Counted from the stretch's first letter, positions 35,686 to 44,367 are shown. The stretch is DNA of 64,000 nucleotides from Streptomyces sp. NBC_00258 (GCF_036182465.1 NZ_CP108081.1:10664001-10728000); one strand, 5' to 3'. Notes: a model not told the origin generated them from the sequence alone. Numbers and translations are program-made.

Positions 35686-37547
35686 GCCGAAGCCCCGGTG
35701 TGCAGAAGGTAGTTGGGGCCGGTCGTGTAGTGCTTGTTGATGTCCGCAGCCCCCGAACGTTCCTTGGTGAGCAGGGTTCCCGCGGTGACCATCGCCTTGA
35801 CGGGCAGGCGGGGCGAGTCCAGCACCTGGGCCCGCAGTACGGCACCGGGCTCGCCCGTTCCTGTCCCCAGCCGCTCGATCGATTCGGCGAGCCGGTTGCG
35901 TACGAGTCGCAGCAGTACCGGAAGCGGAGCGCGACCGTGCCGGGCGAGCCCGAACGCGTAGGCGCCCGCGCACAGATGGACCGTGATGGTGGTGAACAGG
36001 TCGACGACCGGCCGGTCGCTCTCGCCGAAGGTCCGGGCGTCGACGAAGTCATGCGGCCCGGGAGCCTTGTCACCCGACAGTGGGCCCAACCGCTCGCGCA
36101 GCCGTGCCGCGTTGATTCGTGGACCGTCGTTGTCCTTCAACAGCAGCCGCAGCCGCGTGCTGCCGTCGGCTCGCCGGTCGAGGACGAGCGAGATGTTCTG
36201 CTGGTGCGACTCCAGCGCGATCCCGTAGCCGAACAGCGTGGTCTGCCAGTCGAAGAGCAGGGTGAGCCAGGCGTCCAGCAGGGCGAGTGCCTCGCCGCCG
36301 TAGAAGCGGTCGGCCAGGTGGTCGACGACCAGCCGGCCGCCGGGTGCCTCGGCGAGCAGCGCGGCCATCGGCACGACCACGGAGTCCTGGAGACCGGCGG
36401 GGTAGCGCCGGAACAGCGCGGCGAGCAGTTCATGCCCGGCGTGCGCGTACACGGTCTCGTCTGCGTGCAGGATCGTCTCCCGGAAGCGGGGCTCGCGGGC
36501 GACGACACGCTCGATCAGACGCTGGCCCGCGGCTCCGTCGACGAGTGTCCCGGGCTTGATGGTCCGCCTGTTGCGCAGCCCCAACGTGGCCGTGGCCAAG
36601 GGGAGTTTGACATGCAGCAGCGGGTCGGCGGACAGGGCTACGGTACGCATCGACAGGGTCGGCACGGCTTCTGGGTGAGCGCGGTCGGCGAGCACCGCGC
36701 GGTCCGCCAGACCGGTGGCACGCAGGGCCCTTTCCAGCGGGGCGCCGACGGTCAACGGGTGTACGGGCAGGGCCACATGCGTACGGTCGAGCTCCCCAAG
36801 CCCGAGCAGCGCGGGCGTGGGCCAGCGGTCCGGAACCGTGCCGCTGACCGACTCCCGGGGTACGGCGAGCCAGCGCAGCGCAAGGCGGGGATGGAACTCC
36901 GGCGCGTACGCCCGCAGTTGAGACTCGGTGAGCCCGGAGCGGCCGCGTGCCGTGGGGTAGACGGGATGATCGTGGTGGGCGGCGAGAGTGTCGAACGCCA
37001 GCCCGGCCGTCAGCCCGGTCCAGTCGGCCGGGTCAGCACCATGAAGGTCCGTCAGCCGCTCGGTGACGTCTGACCGGGCCGAGGAGTGCAGCCGCATGGT
37101 GGCCAGCGTCTGACGGCACTCCTCCGCGAAGGCGTCGAACCCGTCCTGGTCGACGGGGTCGGCCAGGACGCGCAGCGCGCCGAGGACCTTGTCGCATGTC
37201 TCGTACGGGACAGGCGAGGCTCCCTCGGATTCCCCGACGAGCAGCGGCAGTCGGGCCGCCAACTCGCACTGGAACCCGTCCTCGACGACGGGCAGCAGGA
37301 GGAACCCCCCTTGTCCGTCGGCCCGTTGCAGCCAGGCGCCGTCCGTCCGATGTACGAGTGTGCTGTGTGTGCGCAGGCCGACGACGTCCTCACGCAGCAG
37401 AGCGCTGAGCACCCGGATCACCAACTCGCTCCGGGCGGCGTCCTCCGGATGCGCGCCGTACCCGCCGCCGGTGTCGCCAGTCTCGCCTGTGCCGCCTGTG
37501 CCGCCTGTGCCGAATGTGTCGCCGGCCGTCGCGGTCGGGGCCGTCAC
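35682..37547 (-). CDS. IucA/IucC family NIS siderophore synthetase (PvsB-like)
   Basis: The 621-residue synthetase contains LPVHPLTVGAPLERAL, SMRTVALSADPLLHVKLPLATATLGLRNRRTIKPGT, GIALESHQQNISLVLDRRADGSTRLRLLLKDNDGPR and the C-terminal VTAGTLLTKERSGAADINKHYTTGPNYL typical of IucC-like proteins. It condenses a carboxylate with an amine or alcohol after adenylation. The GTG at 37547 is chosen because it overlaps the ATP-grasp stop (GTGA) and follows GGGAG at good spacing. A GTG at 37562 lacks a ribosome site. The N-terminal 35 residues are a Gly/Thr-rich low-complexity tail. Confidence 0.92.
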   Translation of the reverse strand: MTAPTATAGDTFGTGGTGGTGETGDTGGGYGAHPEDAARSELVIRVLSALLREDVVGLRTHSTLVHRTDGAWLQRADGQGGFLLLPVVEDGFQCELAARLPLLVGESEGASPVPYETCDKVLGALRVLADPVDQDGFDAFAEECRQTLATMRLHSSARSDVTERLTDLHGADPADWTGLTAGLAFDTLAAHHDHPVYPTARGRSGLTESQLRAYAPEFHPRLALRWLAVPRESVSGTVPDRWPTPALLGLGELDRTHVALPVHPLTVGAPLERALRATGLADRAVLADRAHPEAVPTLSMRTVALSADPLLHVKLPLATATLGLRNRRTIKPGTLVDGAAGQRLIERVVAREPRFRETILHADETVYAHAGHELLAALFRRYPAGLQDSVVVPMAALLAEAPGGRLVVDHLADRFYGGEALALLDAWLTLLFDWQTTLFGYGIALESHQQNISLVLDRRADGSTRLRLLLKDNDGPRINAARLRERLGPLSGDKAPGPHDFVDARTFGESDRPVVDLFTTITVHLCAGAYAFGLARHGRAPLPVLLRLVRNRLAESIERLGTGTGEPGAVLRAQVLDSPRLPVKAMVTAGTLLTKERSGAADINKHYTTGPNYLLHTGASA

Positions 37548-38725
37548 GGCTGGATCTCCCACCGCTGCTCGGCCAGGAACTCGGCCACCGCCTTGTCCAC
37601 GGCCTCCTGGTCGGTTCCCATCGCCCGCAGCACGCCCAGGTAGTCGCGATTGGTGCGATACACCTCCTGCCGCTCGCCGACCTCCCGGAGCGGACGGTAG
37701 GTCAACCGCACTCCATCGACGACCAGTTCCGCGGCAGCGGGGGCGGCGGTCAGCGTCCCGGCGCTCTCGGCGCAGGGGTACTCCAGGCGTGCCGCGCCGT
37801 CACGACGTGCGCCCAGGTCCGCGGGCAGGCGCTCACCCAGATGCGTACGCAGGATGTGCTCGAAGAGCGGGATCTCCAGCAGGCGGGCCAGCAGCAGATC
37901 GCACTGGTCGCCGATGGCGCGGTAGTTGACCTCGATGATCCGCGCCCGGCCCTCGTGGACCACGAACTCGGTGTGGCAGGCGCCGAATCCCACGCCGAGC
38001 GCGTCGAGTTGGGCCAGCACCTGGTCGACGACCGGTGCGGGGTGGGCCGCGACGAACGTCAGCCCCTCCTCGATGAAGTACGGCGGTGGTGACACCCTGG
38101 TGTGGAAACCGCCCAGGACGTGGCGGACATGGCCGTCGCCGAGCGTCTCCAGGGTGTACAGCTCGCCGGGCAGGTACTCCTCGACGACCAGAGCGGCCCC
38201 CGGGCGACGGCTCCGGATCTCCGTGCAGCGCGCCACCAGTTCCTCGGGACCGTCCACGAGTACGACGTCCTCGCTGGCCACGCCCTCGCGCGGCTTGACG
38301 ACACACGGGTACGGGAGGTCGAGCGCGGTCAGGCCGGCGAGATCGGTGACTTCGGTCGACCACACGGTGTCCGCGCCGACGGAGGTGAGATGACGACGCA
38401 TCTCGGCCTTGTCCTTGGTGCGCAGCGTGACCCACCAGTCCTTGCCGGACAGGCCGAAGTAGTCGGCGGCCAGGGCGGCCTGGGTCTGCAGATGGTCGCT
38501 GTTGGTGAAGACCGCGTCGGGGCGGTGATGAGTCGATATGCGGGTGACGACGGCACGGAAGTCGCGTACGTCGCACTCCAGGATCTCGATCTCCGGACAC
38601 ACGTTCCGGTGGGCGTCCGGCTGGTCGGTGAGGAGCGTGATGTCCAGGCCGAGCCGTGCCGCGGCGGGCAGAAATCCTTCGGTGACGGAGTCGGTCGGGT
38701 TGAGGGCCAGTAGATACATACGCAT
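37544..38725 (-). CDS. ATP-grasp ligase (PvsA-like)
   Basis: The 393-residue ATP-grasp protein shows LDLPYPCVVKPREGVASEDVVLVDGPEEL (ATP-binding Lys), ALVVEEYLPGELYTLETL and FGACHTEFVVHEGRARIIEVNYRAIGDQCDLLLA with the metal-binding Glu and Asn. It should form an amide by phosphorylating a carboxylate, as PvsA is proposed to do with alanine in vibrioferrin synthesis. It is the first gene of a five-gene, overlapping operon. ATG 38725 is preferred over an upstream TTG and a downstream ATG. A strong hairpin separates it from the binding-protein gene. Confidence 0.88.
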   Translation of the reverse strand: MRMYLLALNPTDSVTEGFLPAAARLGLDITLLTDQPDAHRNVCPEIEILECDVRDFRAVVTRISTHHRPDAVFTNSDHLQTQAALAADYFGLSGKDWWVTLRTKDKAEMRRHLTSVGADTVWSTEVTDLAGLTALDLPYPCVVKPREGVASEDVVLVDGPEELVARCTEIRSRRPGAALVVEEYLPGELYTLETLGDGHVRHVLGGFHTRVSPPPYFIEEGLTFVAAHPAPVVDQVLAQLDALGVGFGACHTEFVVHEGRARIIEVNYRAIGDQCDLLLARLLEIPLFEHILRTHLGERLPADLGARRDGAARLEYPCAESAGTLTAAPAAAELVVDGVRLTYRPLREVGERQEVYRTNRDYLGVLRAMGTDQEAVDKAVAEFLAEQRWEIQP

Positions 38726-38761
38726 GCGAGAGAGCAACTTCCGCTCGTGGGTGGGGGGTGA

Positions 38762-38792
38762 GGGGCGGGCCCCGGGACGGCGGGCCCGCCCC
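38762..38792. terminator. Hairpin between the binding-protein gene and the siderophore synthesis operon
   Basis: Perfect 11-base arms GGGGCGGGCCC (38762-38772) and GGGCCCGCCCC (38782-38792) with a nine-base loop lie 13 bases after the binding-protein stop. No iron box is visible between it and the ATP-grasp start. It may therefore attenuate rather than stop iron-controlled read-through. Confidence 0.65.
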
Positions 38793-38804
38793 CTGCGGCG
38801 GGAG

Positions 38805-39824
38805 CTACTTCTTCGGGAGCTCCACGCCGGTGGCCTTCGCCACGTCCGCGAGCATCTGTTCGGCGGCCTGGACTCCGATGCCGGACATCCAGGTCTCGTC
38901 CGGCACCTCGAAGACCTTGTCGTTCTTGACGGCGGCGAGGTCCTTCCAGACCGGGTTGGAGACGACGTCCTTCTTCTGGGTCTTGTCCTCGGCGTCGGCG
39001 GCGGTGACGAAGATCAGGTCGGCGTCCGCCTGGTCGATCTGCTCGGGGCTGACGTCCTTCATCGTGACCTCCGGGTCGTCGGAGATCTGCGTCTTCGGGC
39101 GCTGGAGGCCGATGTCGTTCAGGACGACGCCGCTGTAGGAGTTGGACTGGTAGAGGCGGGTGGGCCCGGCGATGAATCGCACGACGGACGCGGTCGGTGC
39201 GGTGCCGCCGTCCTTCTTCTTGATGGCCTCACCGAGCGCCTTGGCCCGCGTCTCGTACTCCTTGAGCTTCGCGGCCGCCTCGGTCTCCAGACCGAGCGCC
39301 TCGGCGTGGACCTTCAGGTTCTCCTTCCAGACACCGCCGGTGGTCTCGGTGAAGACGGTCGGGGCGATGGCGCTCAGCTTGTCGTAGACCTTCTCGTGCC
39401 GGACCTTGGAGGACAGGATCAGGTCGGGCCTGAGCGAGGCGATCAGTTCGAGGTTCGGCTCAAGGAGCGGACCCACATCCTTCGTGCCGTCCAACTCGCC
39501 CTTCAGGTACGCCGGGAAGCCGCCCTCGGTCTTGAAGTGCGGGGCGACCGCGCCGACCGGGTCGATGCCCAGCAGGGTGACGTCGTCGAGCTCACCGGTG
39601 TCGAGCACGACCACGCGCTTCGGCTGGGCGGGGATCTTGACGTCGCCCATCACGGTCTTGAGGGTGCGCGGGAACGCGGCGCCGTCCGCGGCGGGCTTCG
39701 CCGCGCTGCTCGTGCCGGACGAGTCGTCGCTGCCGCAGGCGGCCAGCACGGCGGTTCCGAGCACGACGGCGAGCAGCAGCGAGAGGAGCCTGCCGATTCC
39801 GCGCAGGGGAGATCGCTTGAGCAT
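38805..39824 (-). CDS. Siderophore ABC transporter substrate-binding lipoprotein
   Basis: The 339-residue lipoprotein precursor has signal residues LLSLLLAVVLGTAVLAAC with lipidated Cys30. The FecB/FhuD-type fold follows: KTVMGDVKIPAQPKRVVVLDTGELDDVTLLGIDPVGAVA, LIASLRPDLILSS, and a C-terminal DETWMSGIGVQAAEQMLADV. It should bind the ferric siderophore outside the membrane and deliver it to the permeases encoded upstream. GAAGGA precedes the ATG. It lies 101 bases after the ATPase gene, so it may have its own promoter or be read through. Confidence 0.92.
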   Translation of the reverse strand: MLKRSPLRGIGRLLSLLLAVVLGTAVLAACGSDDSSGTSSAAKPAADGAAFPRTLKTVMGDVKIPAQPKRVVVLDTGELDDVTLLGIDPVGAVAPHFKTEGGFPAYLKGELDGTKDVGPLLEPNLELIASLRPDLILSSKVRHEKVYDKLSAIAPTVFTETTGGVWKENLKVHAEALGLETEAAAKLKEYETRAKALGEAIKKKDGGTAPTASVVRFIAGPTRLYQSNSYSGVVLNDIGLQRPKTQISDDPEVTMKDVSPEQIDQADADLIFVTAADAEDKTQKKDVVSNPVWKDLAAVKNDKVFEVPDETWMSGIGVQAAEQMLADVAKATGVELPKK

Positions 39825-39925
39825 GGGGGGTTCGTCCTTCTTGTAGGTGTGCCTCACGGGTGCGCGGACGACCAGGTGTGGTCCGTACACACGCCATGAG
39901 CGGTGGCGCGGGTGTGCGCGGTGGG

Positions 39926-40741
39926 TCAGGCGGTCGTGGCGGCGTGCCGTATCGCGCTGCTCCTGGGGACGACCAGCGGTGTGCCGGTCTCCGGGTCGGG
40001 GATGACGCGGCAGTCCACGTCGAACACGGATCTGACCAGCTCCGCGTCGAGCACGTCGGCCGGTGGGCCGGCGGCGGCGAGGCGGCCGTCCTTGAGGACC
40101 ACCATGTGGTCCGCGTAGCGGGCGGCCTGTCCGAGGTCGTGCAGCACCATCACCACGGTGCGGCCGGCCTCGGCGTGCAGGGCGGCGACCAGGTCGAGGA
40201 CGTCCAGCTGGTGCCGCAGATCGAGGAAGGTGGTCGGCTCGTCGAGCAGCAGCAGTTCGGTGTCCTGGGCGAGTGCCAGCGCGATCCAGGCGCGCTGCCG
40301 TTGACCGCCGGAGAGCTGGTCCACGGGCTGGTCGCGCAGCCCGGCGGTACCGGTGCGTTCCAGCGCCTCCTCCACCGCCTTCTGGTCGGCCGTCGACCAG
40401 GGGCTGAGCAGCCGTTGATGGGGATAGCGGCCCAGTCGTACGAGCGCTTCGACGGTGATTGCCTCCGGGGTGACCGGCTGCTGCGGAAGCAGGCCCATCC
40501 GGCGGGCGAGCGTCCGCGCGGAGAGCCGGTGGATGTCGGCGCCGTCCAGGGCCACGGTTCCGGCGGCCGGCGCGAGCAGCCGGCTCAGACCGCGCAACAG
40601 GGTGGACTTGCCACAGGCGTTGGGGCCGACGATCGCGGTGACCGAGCCGCCGGGGAGCGTCAGGTCGAGGCCGCCGACCACGAGCCGGTCGCCGTAGCGC
40701 AGGTCCAGCCCCTGCGTGGACAGTTGGTTGGTCGTGCTCAT
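39926..40741 (-). CDS. Siderophore ABC transporter ATP-binding protein
   Basis: The 271-residue ATPase of the FecE type has Walker A GPNACGKST at 39-47, the Q-loop in GLLPQQPVTP, signature LSGGQRQR and Walker B LLLLDEPTTFLDL, with a switch His in MVLHDLGQAARY. It powers ferric-siderophore import with the two permeases, with whose genes it forms consecutive ATGA overlaps. Confidence 0.95.
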   Translation of the reverse strand: MSTTNQLSTQGLDLRYGDRLVVGGLDLTLPGGSVTAIVGPNACGKSTLLRGLSRLLAPAAGTVALDGADIHRLSARTLARRMGLLPQQPVTPEAITVEALVRLGRYPHQRLLSPWSTADQKAVEEALERTGTAGLRDQPVDQLSGGQRQRAWIALALAQDTELLLLDEPTTFLDLRHQLDVLDLVAALHAEAGRTVVMVLHDLGQAARYADHMVVLKDGRLAAAGPPADVLDAELVRSVFDVDCRVIPDPETGTPLVVPRSSAIRHAATTA

Positions 40742-41781
40742 GCGTGGCTCCTGTGGACGGGCTTGCTCTGACGGAACATCAGCACCAGCAGCAAGGGGGC
40801 GCCGAGGGTGGCGGTGACCGCTCCGACCGGCAGGCCGTTCACCGGCACGAGGTGCTGCACCACGAGGTCGGAGGCGAGCAGCAGTACGGCTCCGGTGAGG
40901 GAACCCAGCGCCAGGGTGGCGGCGGTCGGCGGGCCGGTGACGAACCGCACGATGTGCGGCACGGCCAGCGCCACGAAGGTCACGGGACCGGCGAGCGCGG
41001 CGGCCAGTGAGGCCAACGTGACCGCCAGGAAGAGGAATTGGAGCCGTGCGGTGGAGGTGTTGAGCCCCAGCGCTCCTGCCGATTCGTCGCCCAGGTCGAG
41101 CACGGCCAGCCTTCGGTGCAGGACGAGGGCGACGGCCAGCACGAGCACCATGGCGGCGCCCGCGCCCCACACCTCGGCCCACGTGCGCCCGTACACCGAG
41201 CCGGTGGTCCACTGCAGTGCCGAGCCGGCCAGCTCGGCCGGGAAACGCACGATCATCAGGTTCACCGCGGCGGCCAGACCCGCCTGGACCGCGAGCCCGG
41301 TGAGCACGAGCCGGGCGACGGCGAGCCCGGAGCGCCACGCGAAGACCCCGAGGAGCAGGGCTGCCACCAGGCCGCCGGCCAGCGCGCCGACCGGGATCAG
41401 CGTCTGTGAGGCACCGGCCGCGAGCAGCGCGACCGCGCCGAGTGACGCACCCCCTGTCACACCCATGACATCGGGGGAGGCCAGGGGATTGCGGAACAAC
41501 CGTTGCAGAACGCACCCGGCCGCGCCGAGTCCGGCACCGGCGACGATGGCGGCGACCGCCCGCGGAGCGCGGAACTCGCGCACCACGAGTACATCACCCG
41601 GGTCACCGGCGCCGACCAGCGCCCGCAGCGCGGTGGCCGCGGGGATCCGCATCTCGCCCGTCGCCAGAGAGACGGTCAGCAGTACGAAGAGGGCGGCGAG
41701 ACCGCAGACGCCGAACACCAGGACACGCCTGCGCGTCCGGGACGCGGCGCGTCCTGCGAGGGCCGTGTACGTAAGGGTCAT
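40738..41781 (-). CDS. FecCD-family siderophore permease (second subunit)
   Basis: The 347-residue protein has about nine to ten membrane helices and FecCD motifs: LVVREFRAPRAVAAIVAGAGLGAAGCVLQRLFRNPLASPDVMGVTGGASLG and GPVTFVALAVPHIVRFVTG. It forms the heterodimeric membrane channel with the neighbouring permease. Start and stop both overlap neighbours by four bases. Confidence 0.95.
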   Translation of the reverse strand: MTLTYTALAGRAASRTRRRVLVFGVCGLAALFVLLTVSLATGEMRIPAATALRALVGAGDPGDVLVVREFRAPRAVAAIVAGAGLGAAGCVLQRLFRNPLASPDVMGVTGGASLGAVALLAAGASQTLIPVGALAGGLVAALLLGVFAWRSGLAVARLVLTGLAVQAGLAAAVNLMIVRFPAELAGSALQWTTGSVYGRTWAEVWGAGAAMVLVLAVALVLHRRLAVLDLGDESAGALGLNTSTARLQFLFLAVTLASLAAALAGPVTFVALAVPHIVRFVTGPPTAATLALGSLTGAVLLLASDLVVQHLVPVNGLPVGAVTATLGAPLLLVLMFRQSKPVHRSHA

Positions 41782-42827
41782 CGGGCCACCTTCCGGGCCA
41801 GGAGCGCCAGCAGCGGCGCGCCCAGGAACGCGGTCACGATGCCGACTTCGAGCTCGGAAGGGCGTACGACCAGCCGTCCCAGGACATCGGCGGCGAGCAG
41901 CAGCAGCGGACCCGCGACCAGGCAGCCGGGTACCAACAGCCGGTGGTCACTGCCGAGCAGCGGGCGTACGAGATGGGGCGCGGCGAGGCCGATGAAGGCG
42001 ACGGGCCCGGCCACGGCGACCGCCGACCCGGCGAGCAGGACGACGGCGATGCCCCCGGCCAGCCGGATCCGTGCCACCGGCACACCCAGCGCCTGGGCCG
42101 AATCGTCGCCCAGCGCAAGGGCGTTGAGGGCGGGCGAGACGGCCAGCGCGAGGAGCAGACCGAGCACGAGCGTCGGCAGAACGGGCCAGAGCACGTCGAG
42201 CGTGCGACCGGCGAGCGATCCGGCCAGCCAGAAGCGGGCCTCGTCCAGGGTGCGCTGACTGGCCAGCATCACCGCGGACGTCCAGGACAGCAGCACGAGT
42301 TGGAGCACGGTGCCGCCGAGCGCGAGCCGTACGGGATCGATGTCACCGGCCCGTCGCGCCAGCGCCTGGGCGAACACCGCGGCGCCCGCCGCACCCGCGA
42401 ACGCGAACCACATGTACTCGGCAGGGCTGTTGAGGTGCAGCACGAAGATGGCGACGACGACCGCGAAGCCCGCACCGGCGTTGATGCCGAGGGTCGTCGG
42501 CGAGGCCAGTGGATTGCGCGTGATCCCTTGCGCGACCGCCCCGGCGACCCCGAGCGCGGCACCCACCGCCAGCCCGATGACGGTACGCGGCAGCCGCAGT
42601 CCCGTCACCACGAGCGCGTCGCGTCCACGGGCGTCGCCGAACAGCGCGTCGGCCACGGTCGACAGGGGCACGGAGCGGGCTCCGAGGGCAAGGCTCAGGG
42701 CGGCGCAGAGCGCGAGGGCTCCGACGCCGAGGAGGAACACGGGTATGTGCCGCAGGGCACGCGGGGGCACACCCGTAGGTGCGGCCCGTTGGGTCACAGT
42801 CACGGTACGTGAGCTTAGGTTAGGCAT
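41778..42827 (-). CDS. FecCD-family siderophore permease (first subunit)
   Basis: The 349-residue FecCD permease shows LRLPRTVIGLAVGAALGVAGAVAQGITRNPLASPTTLGINAGAGFAV and GPVAFIGLAAPHLVRPLLGSDHRL. It is the promoter-proximal gene of the uptake operon. The ATG at 42827 lies inside an iron box. If transcription starts downstream of the box, translation would have to begin at one of the GTG codons at 42803 or 42797, shortening the protein by eight to ten residues. Confidence 0.93.
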   Translation of the reverse strand: MPNLSSRTVTVTQRAAPTGVPPRALRHIPVFLLGVGALALCAALSLALGARSVPLSTVADALFGDARGRDALVVTGLRLPRTVIGLAVGAALGVAGAVAQGITRNPLASPTTLGINAGAGFAVVVAIFVLHLNSPAEYMWFAFAGAAGAAVFAQALARRAGDIDPVRLALGGTVLQLVLLSWTSAVMLASQRTLDEARFWLAGSLAGRTLDVLWPVLPTLVLGLLLALAVSPALNALALGDDSAQALGVPVARIRLAGGIAVVLLAGSAVAVAGPVAFIGLAAPHLVRPLLGSDHRLLVPGCLVAGPLLLLAADVLGRLVVRPSELEVGIVTAFLGAPLLALLARKVAR

Positions 42828-42834
42828 GCTTTAC
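42815..42834. promoter_or_regulatory. Iron box (DmdR/IdeR type) at the permease start
   Basis: TTAGGTTAGGC followed by a weaker second half matches the left arm of the actinobacterial iron box TWAGGTWAGSCTWACCTWA exactly. The box overlaps the annotated start codon of the first permease. Ferrous-iron-bound DmdR1/IdeR would repress here when iron is plentiful. Confidence 0.7.
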
Positions 42835-42928
42835 TTTTCAACCAGCTGTGGAGGGGCTGTGACGTGCGCCTCCCTTGATCGTTGCTTCAGGGAGTGCGGT
42901 CACGCGCTACTGTCGGCGATCTCTATAC

Positions 42929-42947
42929 TAAGGTAAGCCTTACCTGC
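42929..42947. promoter_or_regulatory. Iron box (DmdR/IdeR type) upstream of the FhuF-like gene
   Basis: TAAGGTAAGCCTTACCTGC matches the iron-box consensus TWAGGTWAGSCTWACCTWA at 17 of 19 positions and has a perfect inner palindrome AGGTAAG-C-CTTACCT. It lies 35 bases upstream of the reductase start, in the divergent promoter of the siderophore island. Confidence 0.88.
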
Positions 42948-42981
42948 TTTGCTCGCTTCGCCCTCATGCACAGGAGTACCG

Positions 42982-43836
42982 ATGACCGTGGCCGTGGAGA
43001 CTCTGTCGACCGGTGCGGCCACGTCCGTGTCCCGTCTGCTCGCGGACACGTACCGGCAACTGGGCGAGGTGTGCGAGGCGTTGACCGTGCGAGTCGCCGA
43101 CCCGGGTCAGGCGGTCACCCGAATGGGCGTCAGTGGCGCGGAGTTGACGAAGGATCAGGAGGCCATGGAGGCCTTCCTCCTGGCCGAGACCGCCCGCATC
43201 CAGGACCGCTACGACCACACTCCGCGCCGGGACGTCGCCGCCTCGCGAGCCCTTCACGACTACGCGTGGTCCGTCGGGCTGCTGATGAGCGGCGTCTGGT
43301 ACCTCACGGGCCGGGTGCCGCGTATCCACCCCGAAGACGTACGGCTCGACCTGACGACCGGCGTGTTCGAGGTCAGCCCCCGCGCGGATCTGACCTGCCT
43401 CCCGGGCGACCCGGCCGCCGCGCTCCCCGGCGCCCTGACTGCCCCTCACGAGGAGGCCCTGCGTGCCGAGTTGAGGGTGGCCGTCGCCGATCACATGGAA
43501 CCGCTGCTCTCCGCGATCGCCCCGCACATCCGGCGCGGCCCGCGCGCCCTGTGGGGCATGGTCACCGACGACCTCGTCTCCGGCATCTGGTACCTCGGGC
43601 GCATGCTCGGCCAGGAGCTCGACGCCGTCCGGGCGGCCACCGCGCTCCTGCCCTCGGCCGTCGCCCCCTTCCCCGGCGGAGCCGACTTCCGCCACCTCAC
43701 CGGCAGCGACGGCCGACAGCACCCGACCCGCACCCGCATGGGCTGCTGCCTCTACTACACGATCCGCCCCGCCGAGGCCTGTGCCACCTGCCCCCGCACC
43801 TGCGACGCCGAACGGCTGCGCCGGATCGAGGGCTGA
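42982..43836 (+). CDS. FhuF-type 2Fe-2S ferric siderophore reductase
   Basis: The 284-residue protein ends in GCCLYYTIRPAEACATCPRTC. Cys255, Cys256, Cys267 and Cys270 reproduce the FhuF cluster motif CC-x10-C-x2-C. It should reduce the imported ferric siderophore to release iron in the cytoplasm. The ATG at 42982 follows AGGAG. An earlier TTG at 42949 would be too close to the iron box. It is divergent from the uptake genes and under an iron box of its own. Confidence 0.9.
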   Translation: MTVAVETLSTGAATSVSRLLADTYRQLGEVCEALTVRVADPGQAVTRMGVSGAELTKDQEAMEAFLLAETARIQDRYDHTPRRDVAASRALHDYAWSVGLLMSGVWYLTGRVPRIHPEDVRLDLTTGVFEVSPRADLTCLPGDPAAALPGALTAPHEEALRAELRVAVADHMEPLLSAIAPHIRRGPRALWGMVTDDLVSGIWYLGRMLGQELDAVRAATALLPSAVAPFPGGADFRHLTGSDGRQHPTRTRMGCCLYYTIRPAEACATCPRTCDAERLRRIEG

Positions 43837-44000
43837 GCCCGGTCACGCACCCGGCTCCATCCACGCCCGCCCCCGTCACGAGGTGGCCGTCCGCAGCACG
43901 TCGGCCCGCGATACCCGAGCCGCACGGCGGGCGCCCGCGTTCCGTCCCGCGTACGGTGGCTTGAGGCGGCGGGCACATGTCTCACGACAGGAGACGCGCG

Positions 44001-44363
44001 ATGAGCGGCGAACCCACCTTCTTCGAAATCGGCGTGGCCGACCCCGAGCGGGGCCGCGCCTTCTACGGATCCCTCCTCGGCTGGACCTTCGAACCCGGCA
44101 CGTCCGAAGGCGGAGGCTTCGCCATCACCACCGACGGAGTGCCGGGCGGAATGCACGGCGGCGACGCCGGAGCCTCCCCCTATCTCTTCTTCCGGGTGGA
44201 CGACCTCGACGCCGCCGTCGCCCGGGTCCGTGAACTGGGCGGCACGGTGGAGGACCTGGGCGACGGCGGCGACAGCGAGGAGTCGGCCGCCCGGTTCGGC
44301 CGCTTCAAGCTGTGCCGCGACGACCAGGGCTCCGCCTTCGGACTCCACGAACCGCCGAAGTGA
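44001..44363 (+). CDS. VOC/glyoxalase-fold protein
   Basis: The 120-residue single VOC module runs from TFFEIGVADPERGRAFYGSLLGWTFEPG to FKLCRDDQGSAFGLHE, the pattern of small glyoxalase/bleomycin-resistance-like proteins. The metal or ligand is not predictable. ATG 44001 follows CAGGAGA; an earlier ATG at 43977 has no ribosome site. The gene ends four bases from the convergent amidase gene. Confidence 0.85.
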   Translation: MSGEPTFFEIGVADPERGRAFYGSLLGWTFEPGTSEGGGFAITTDGVPGGMHGGDAGASPYLFFRVDDLDAAVARVRELGGTVEDLGDGGDSEESAARFGRFKLCRDDQGSAFGLHEPPK

Positions 44364-44367
44364 CTCG

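Noticed and set aside
42949..42981. TTG start 33 bases upstream for the FhuF-like protein
   Set aside because: It would begin at the edge of the iron box and lacks a ribosome site, while ATG 42982 follows AGGAG.
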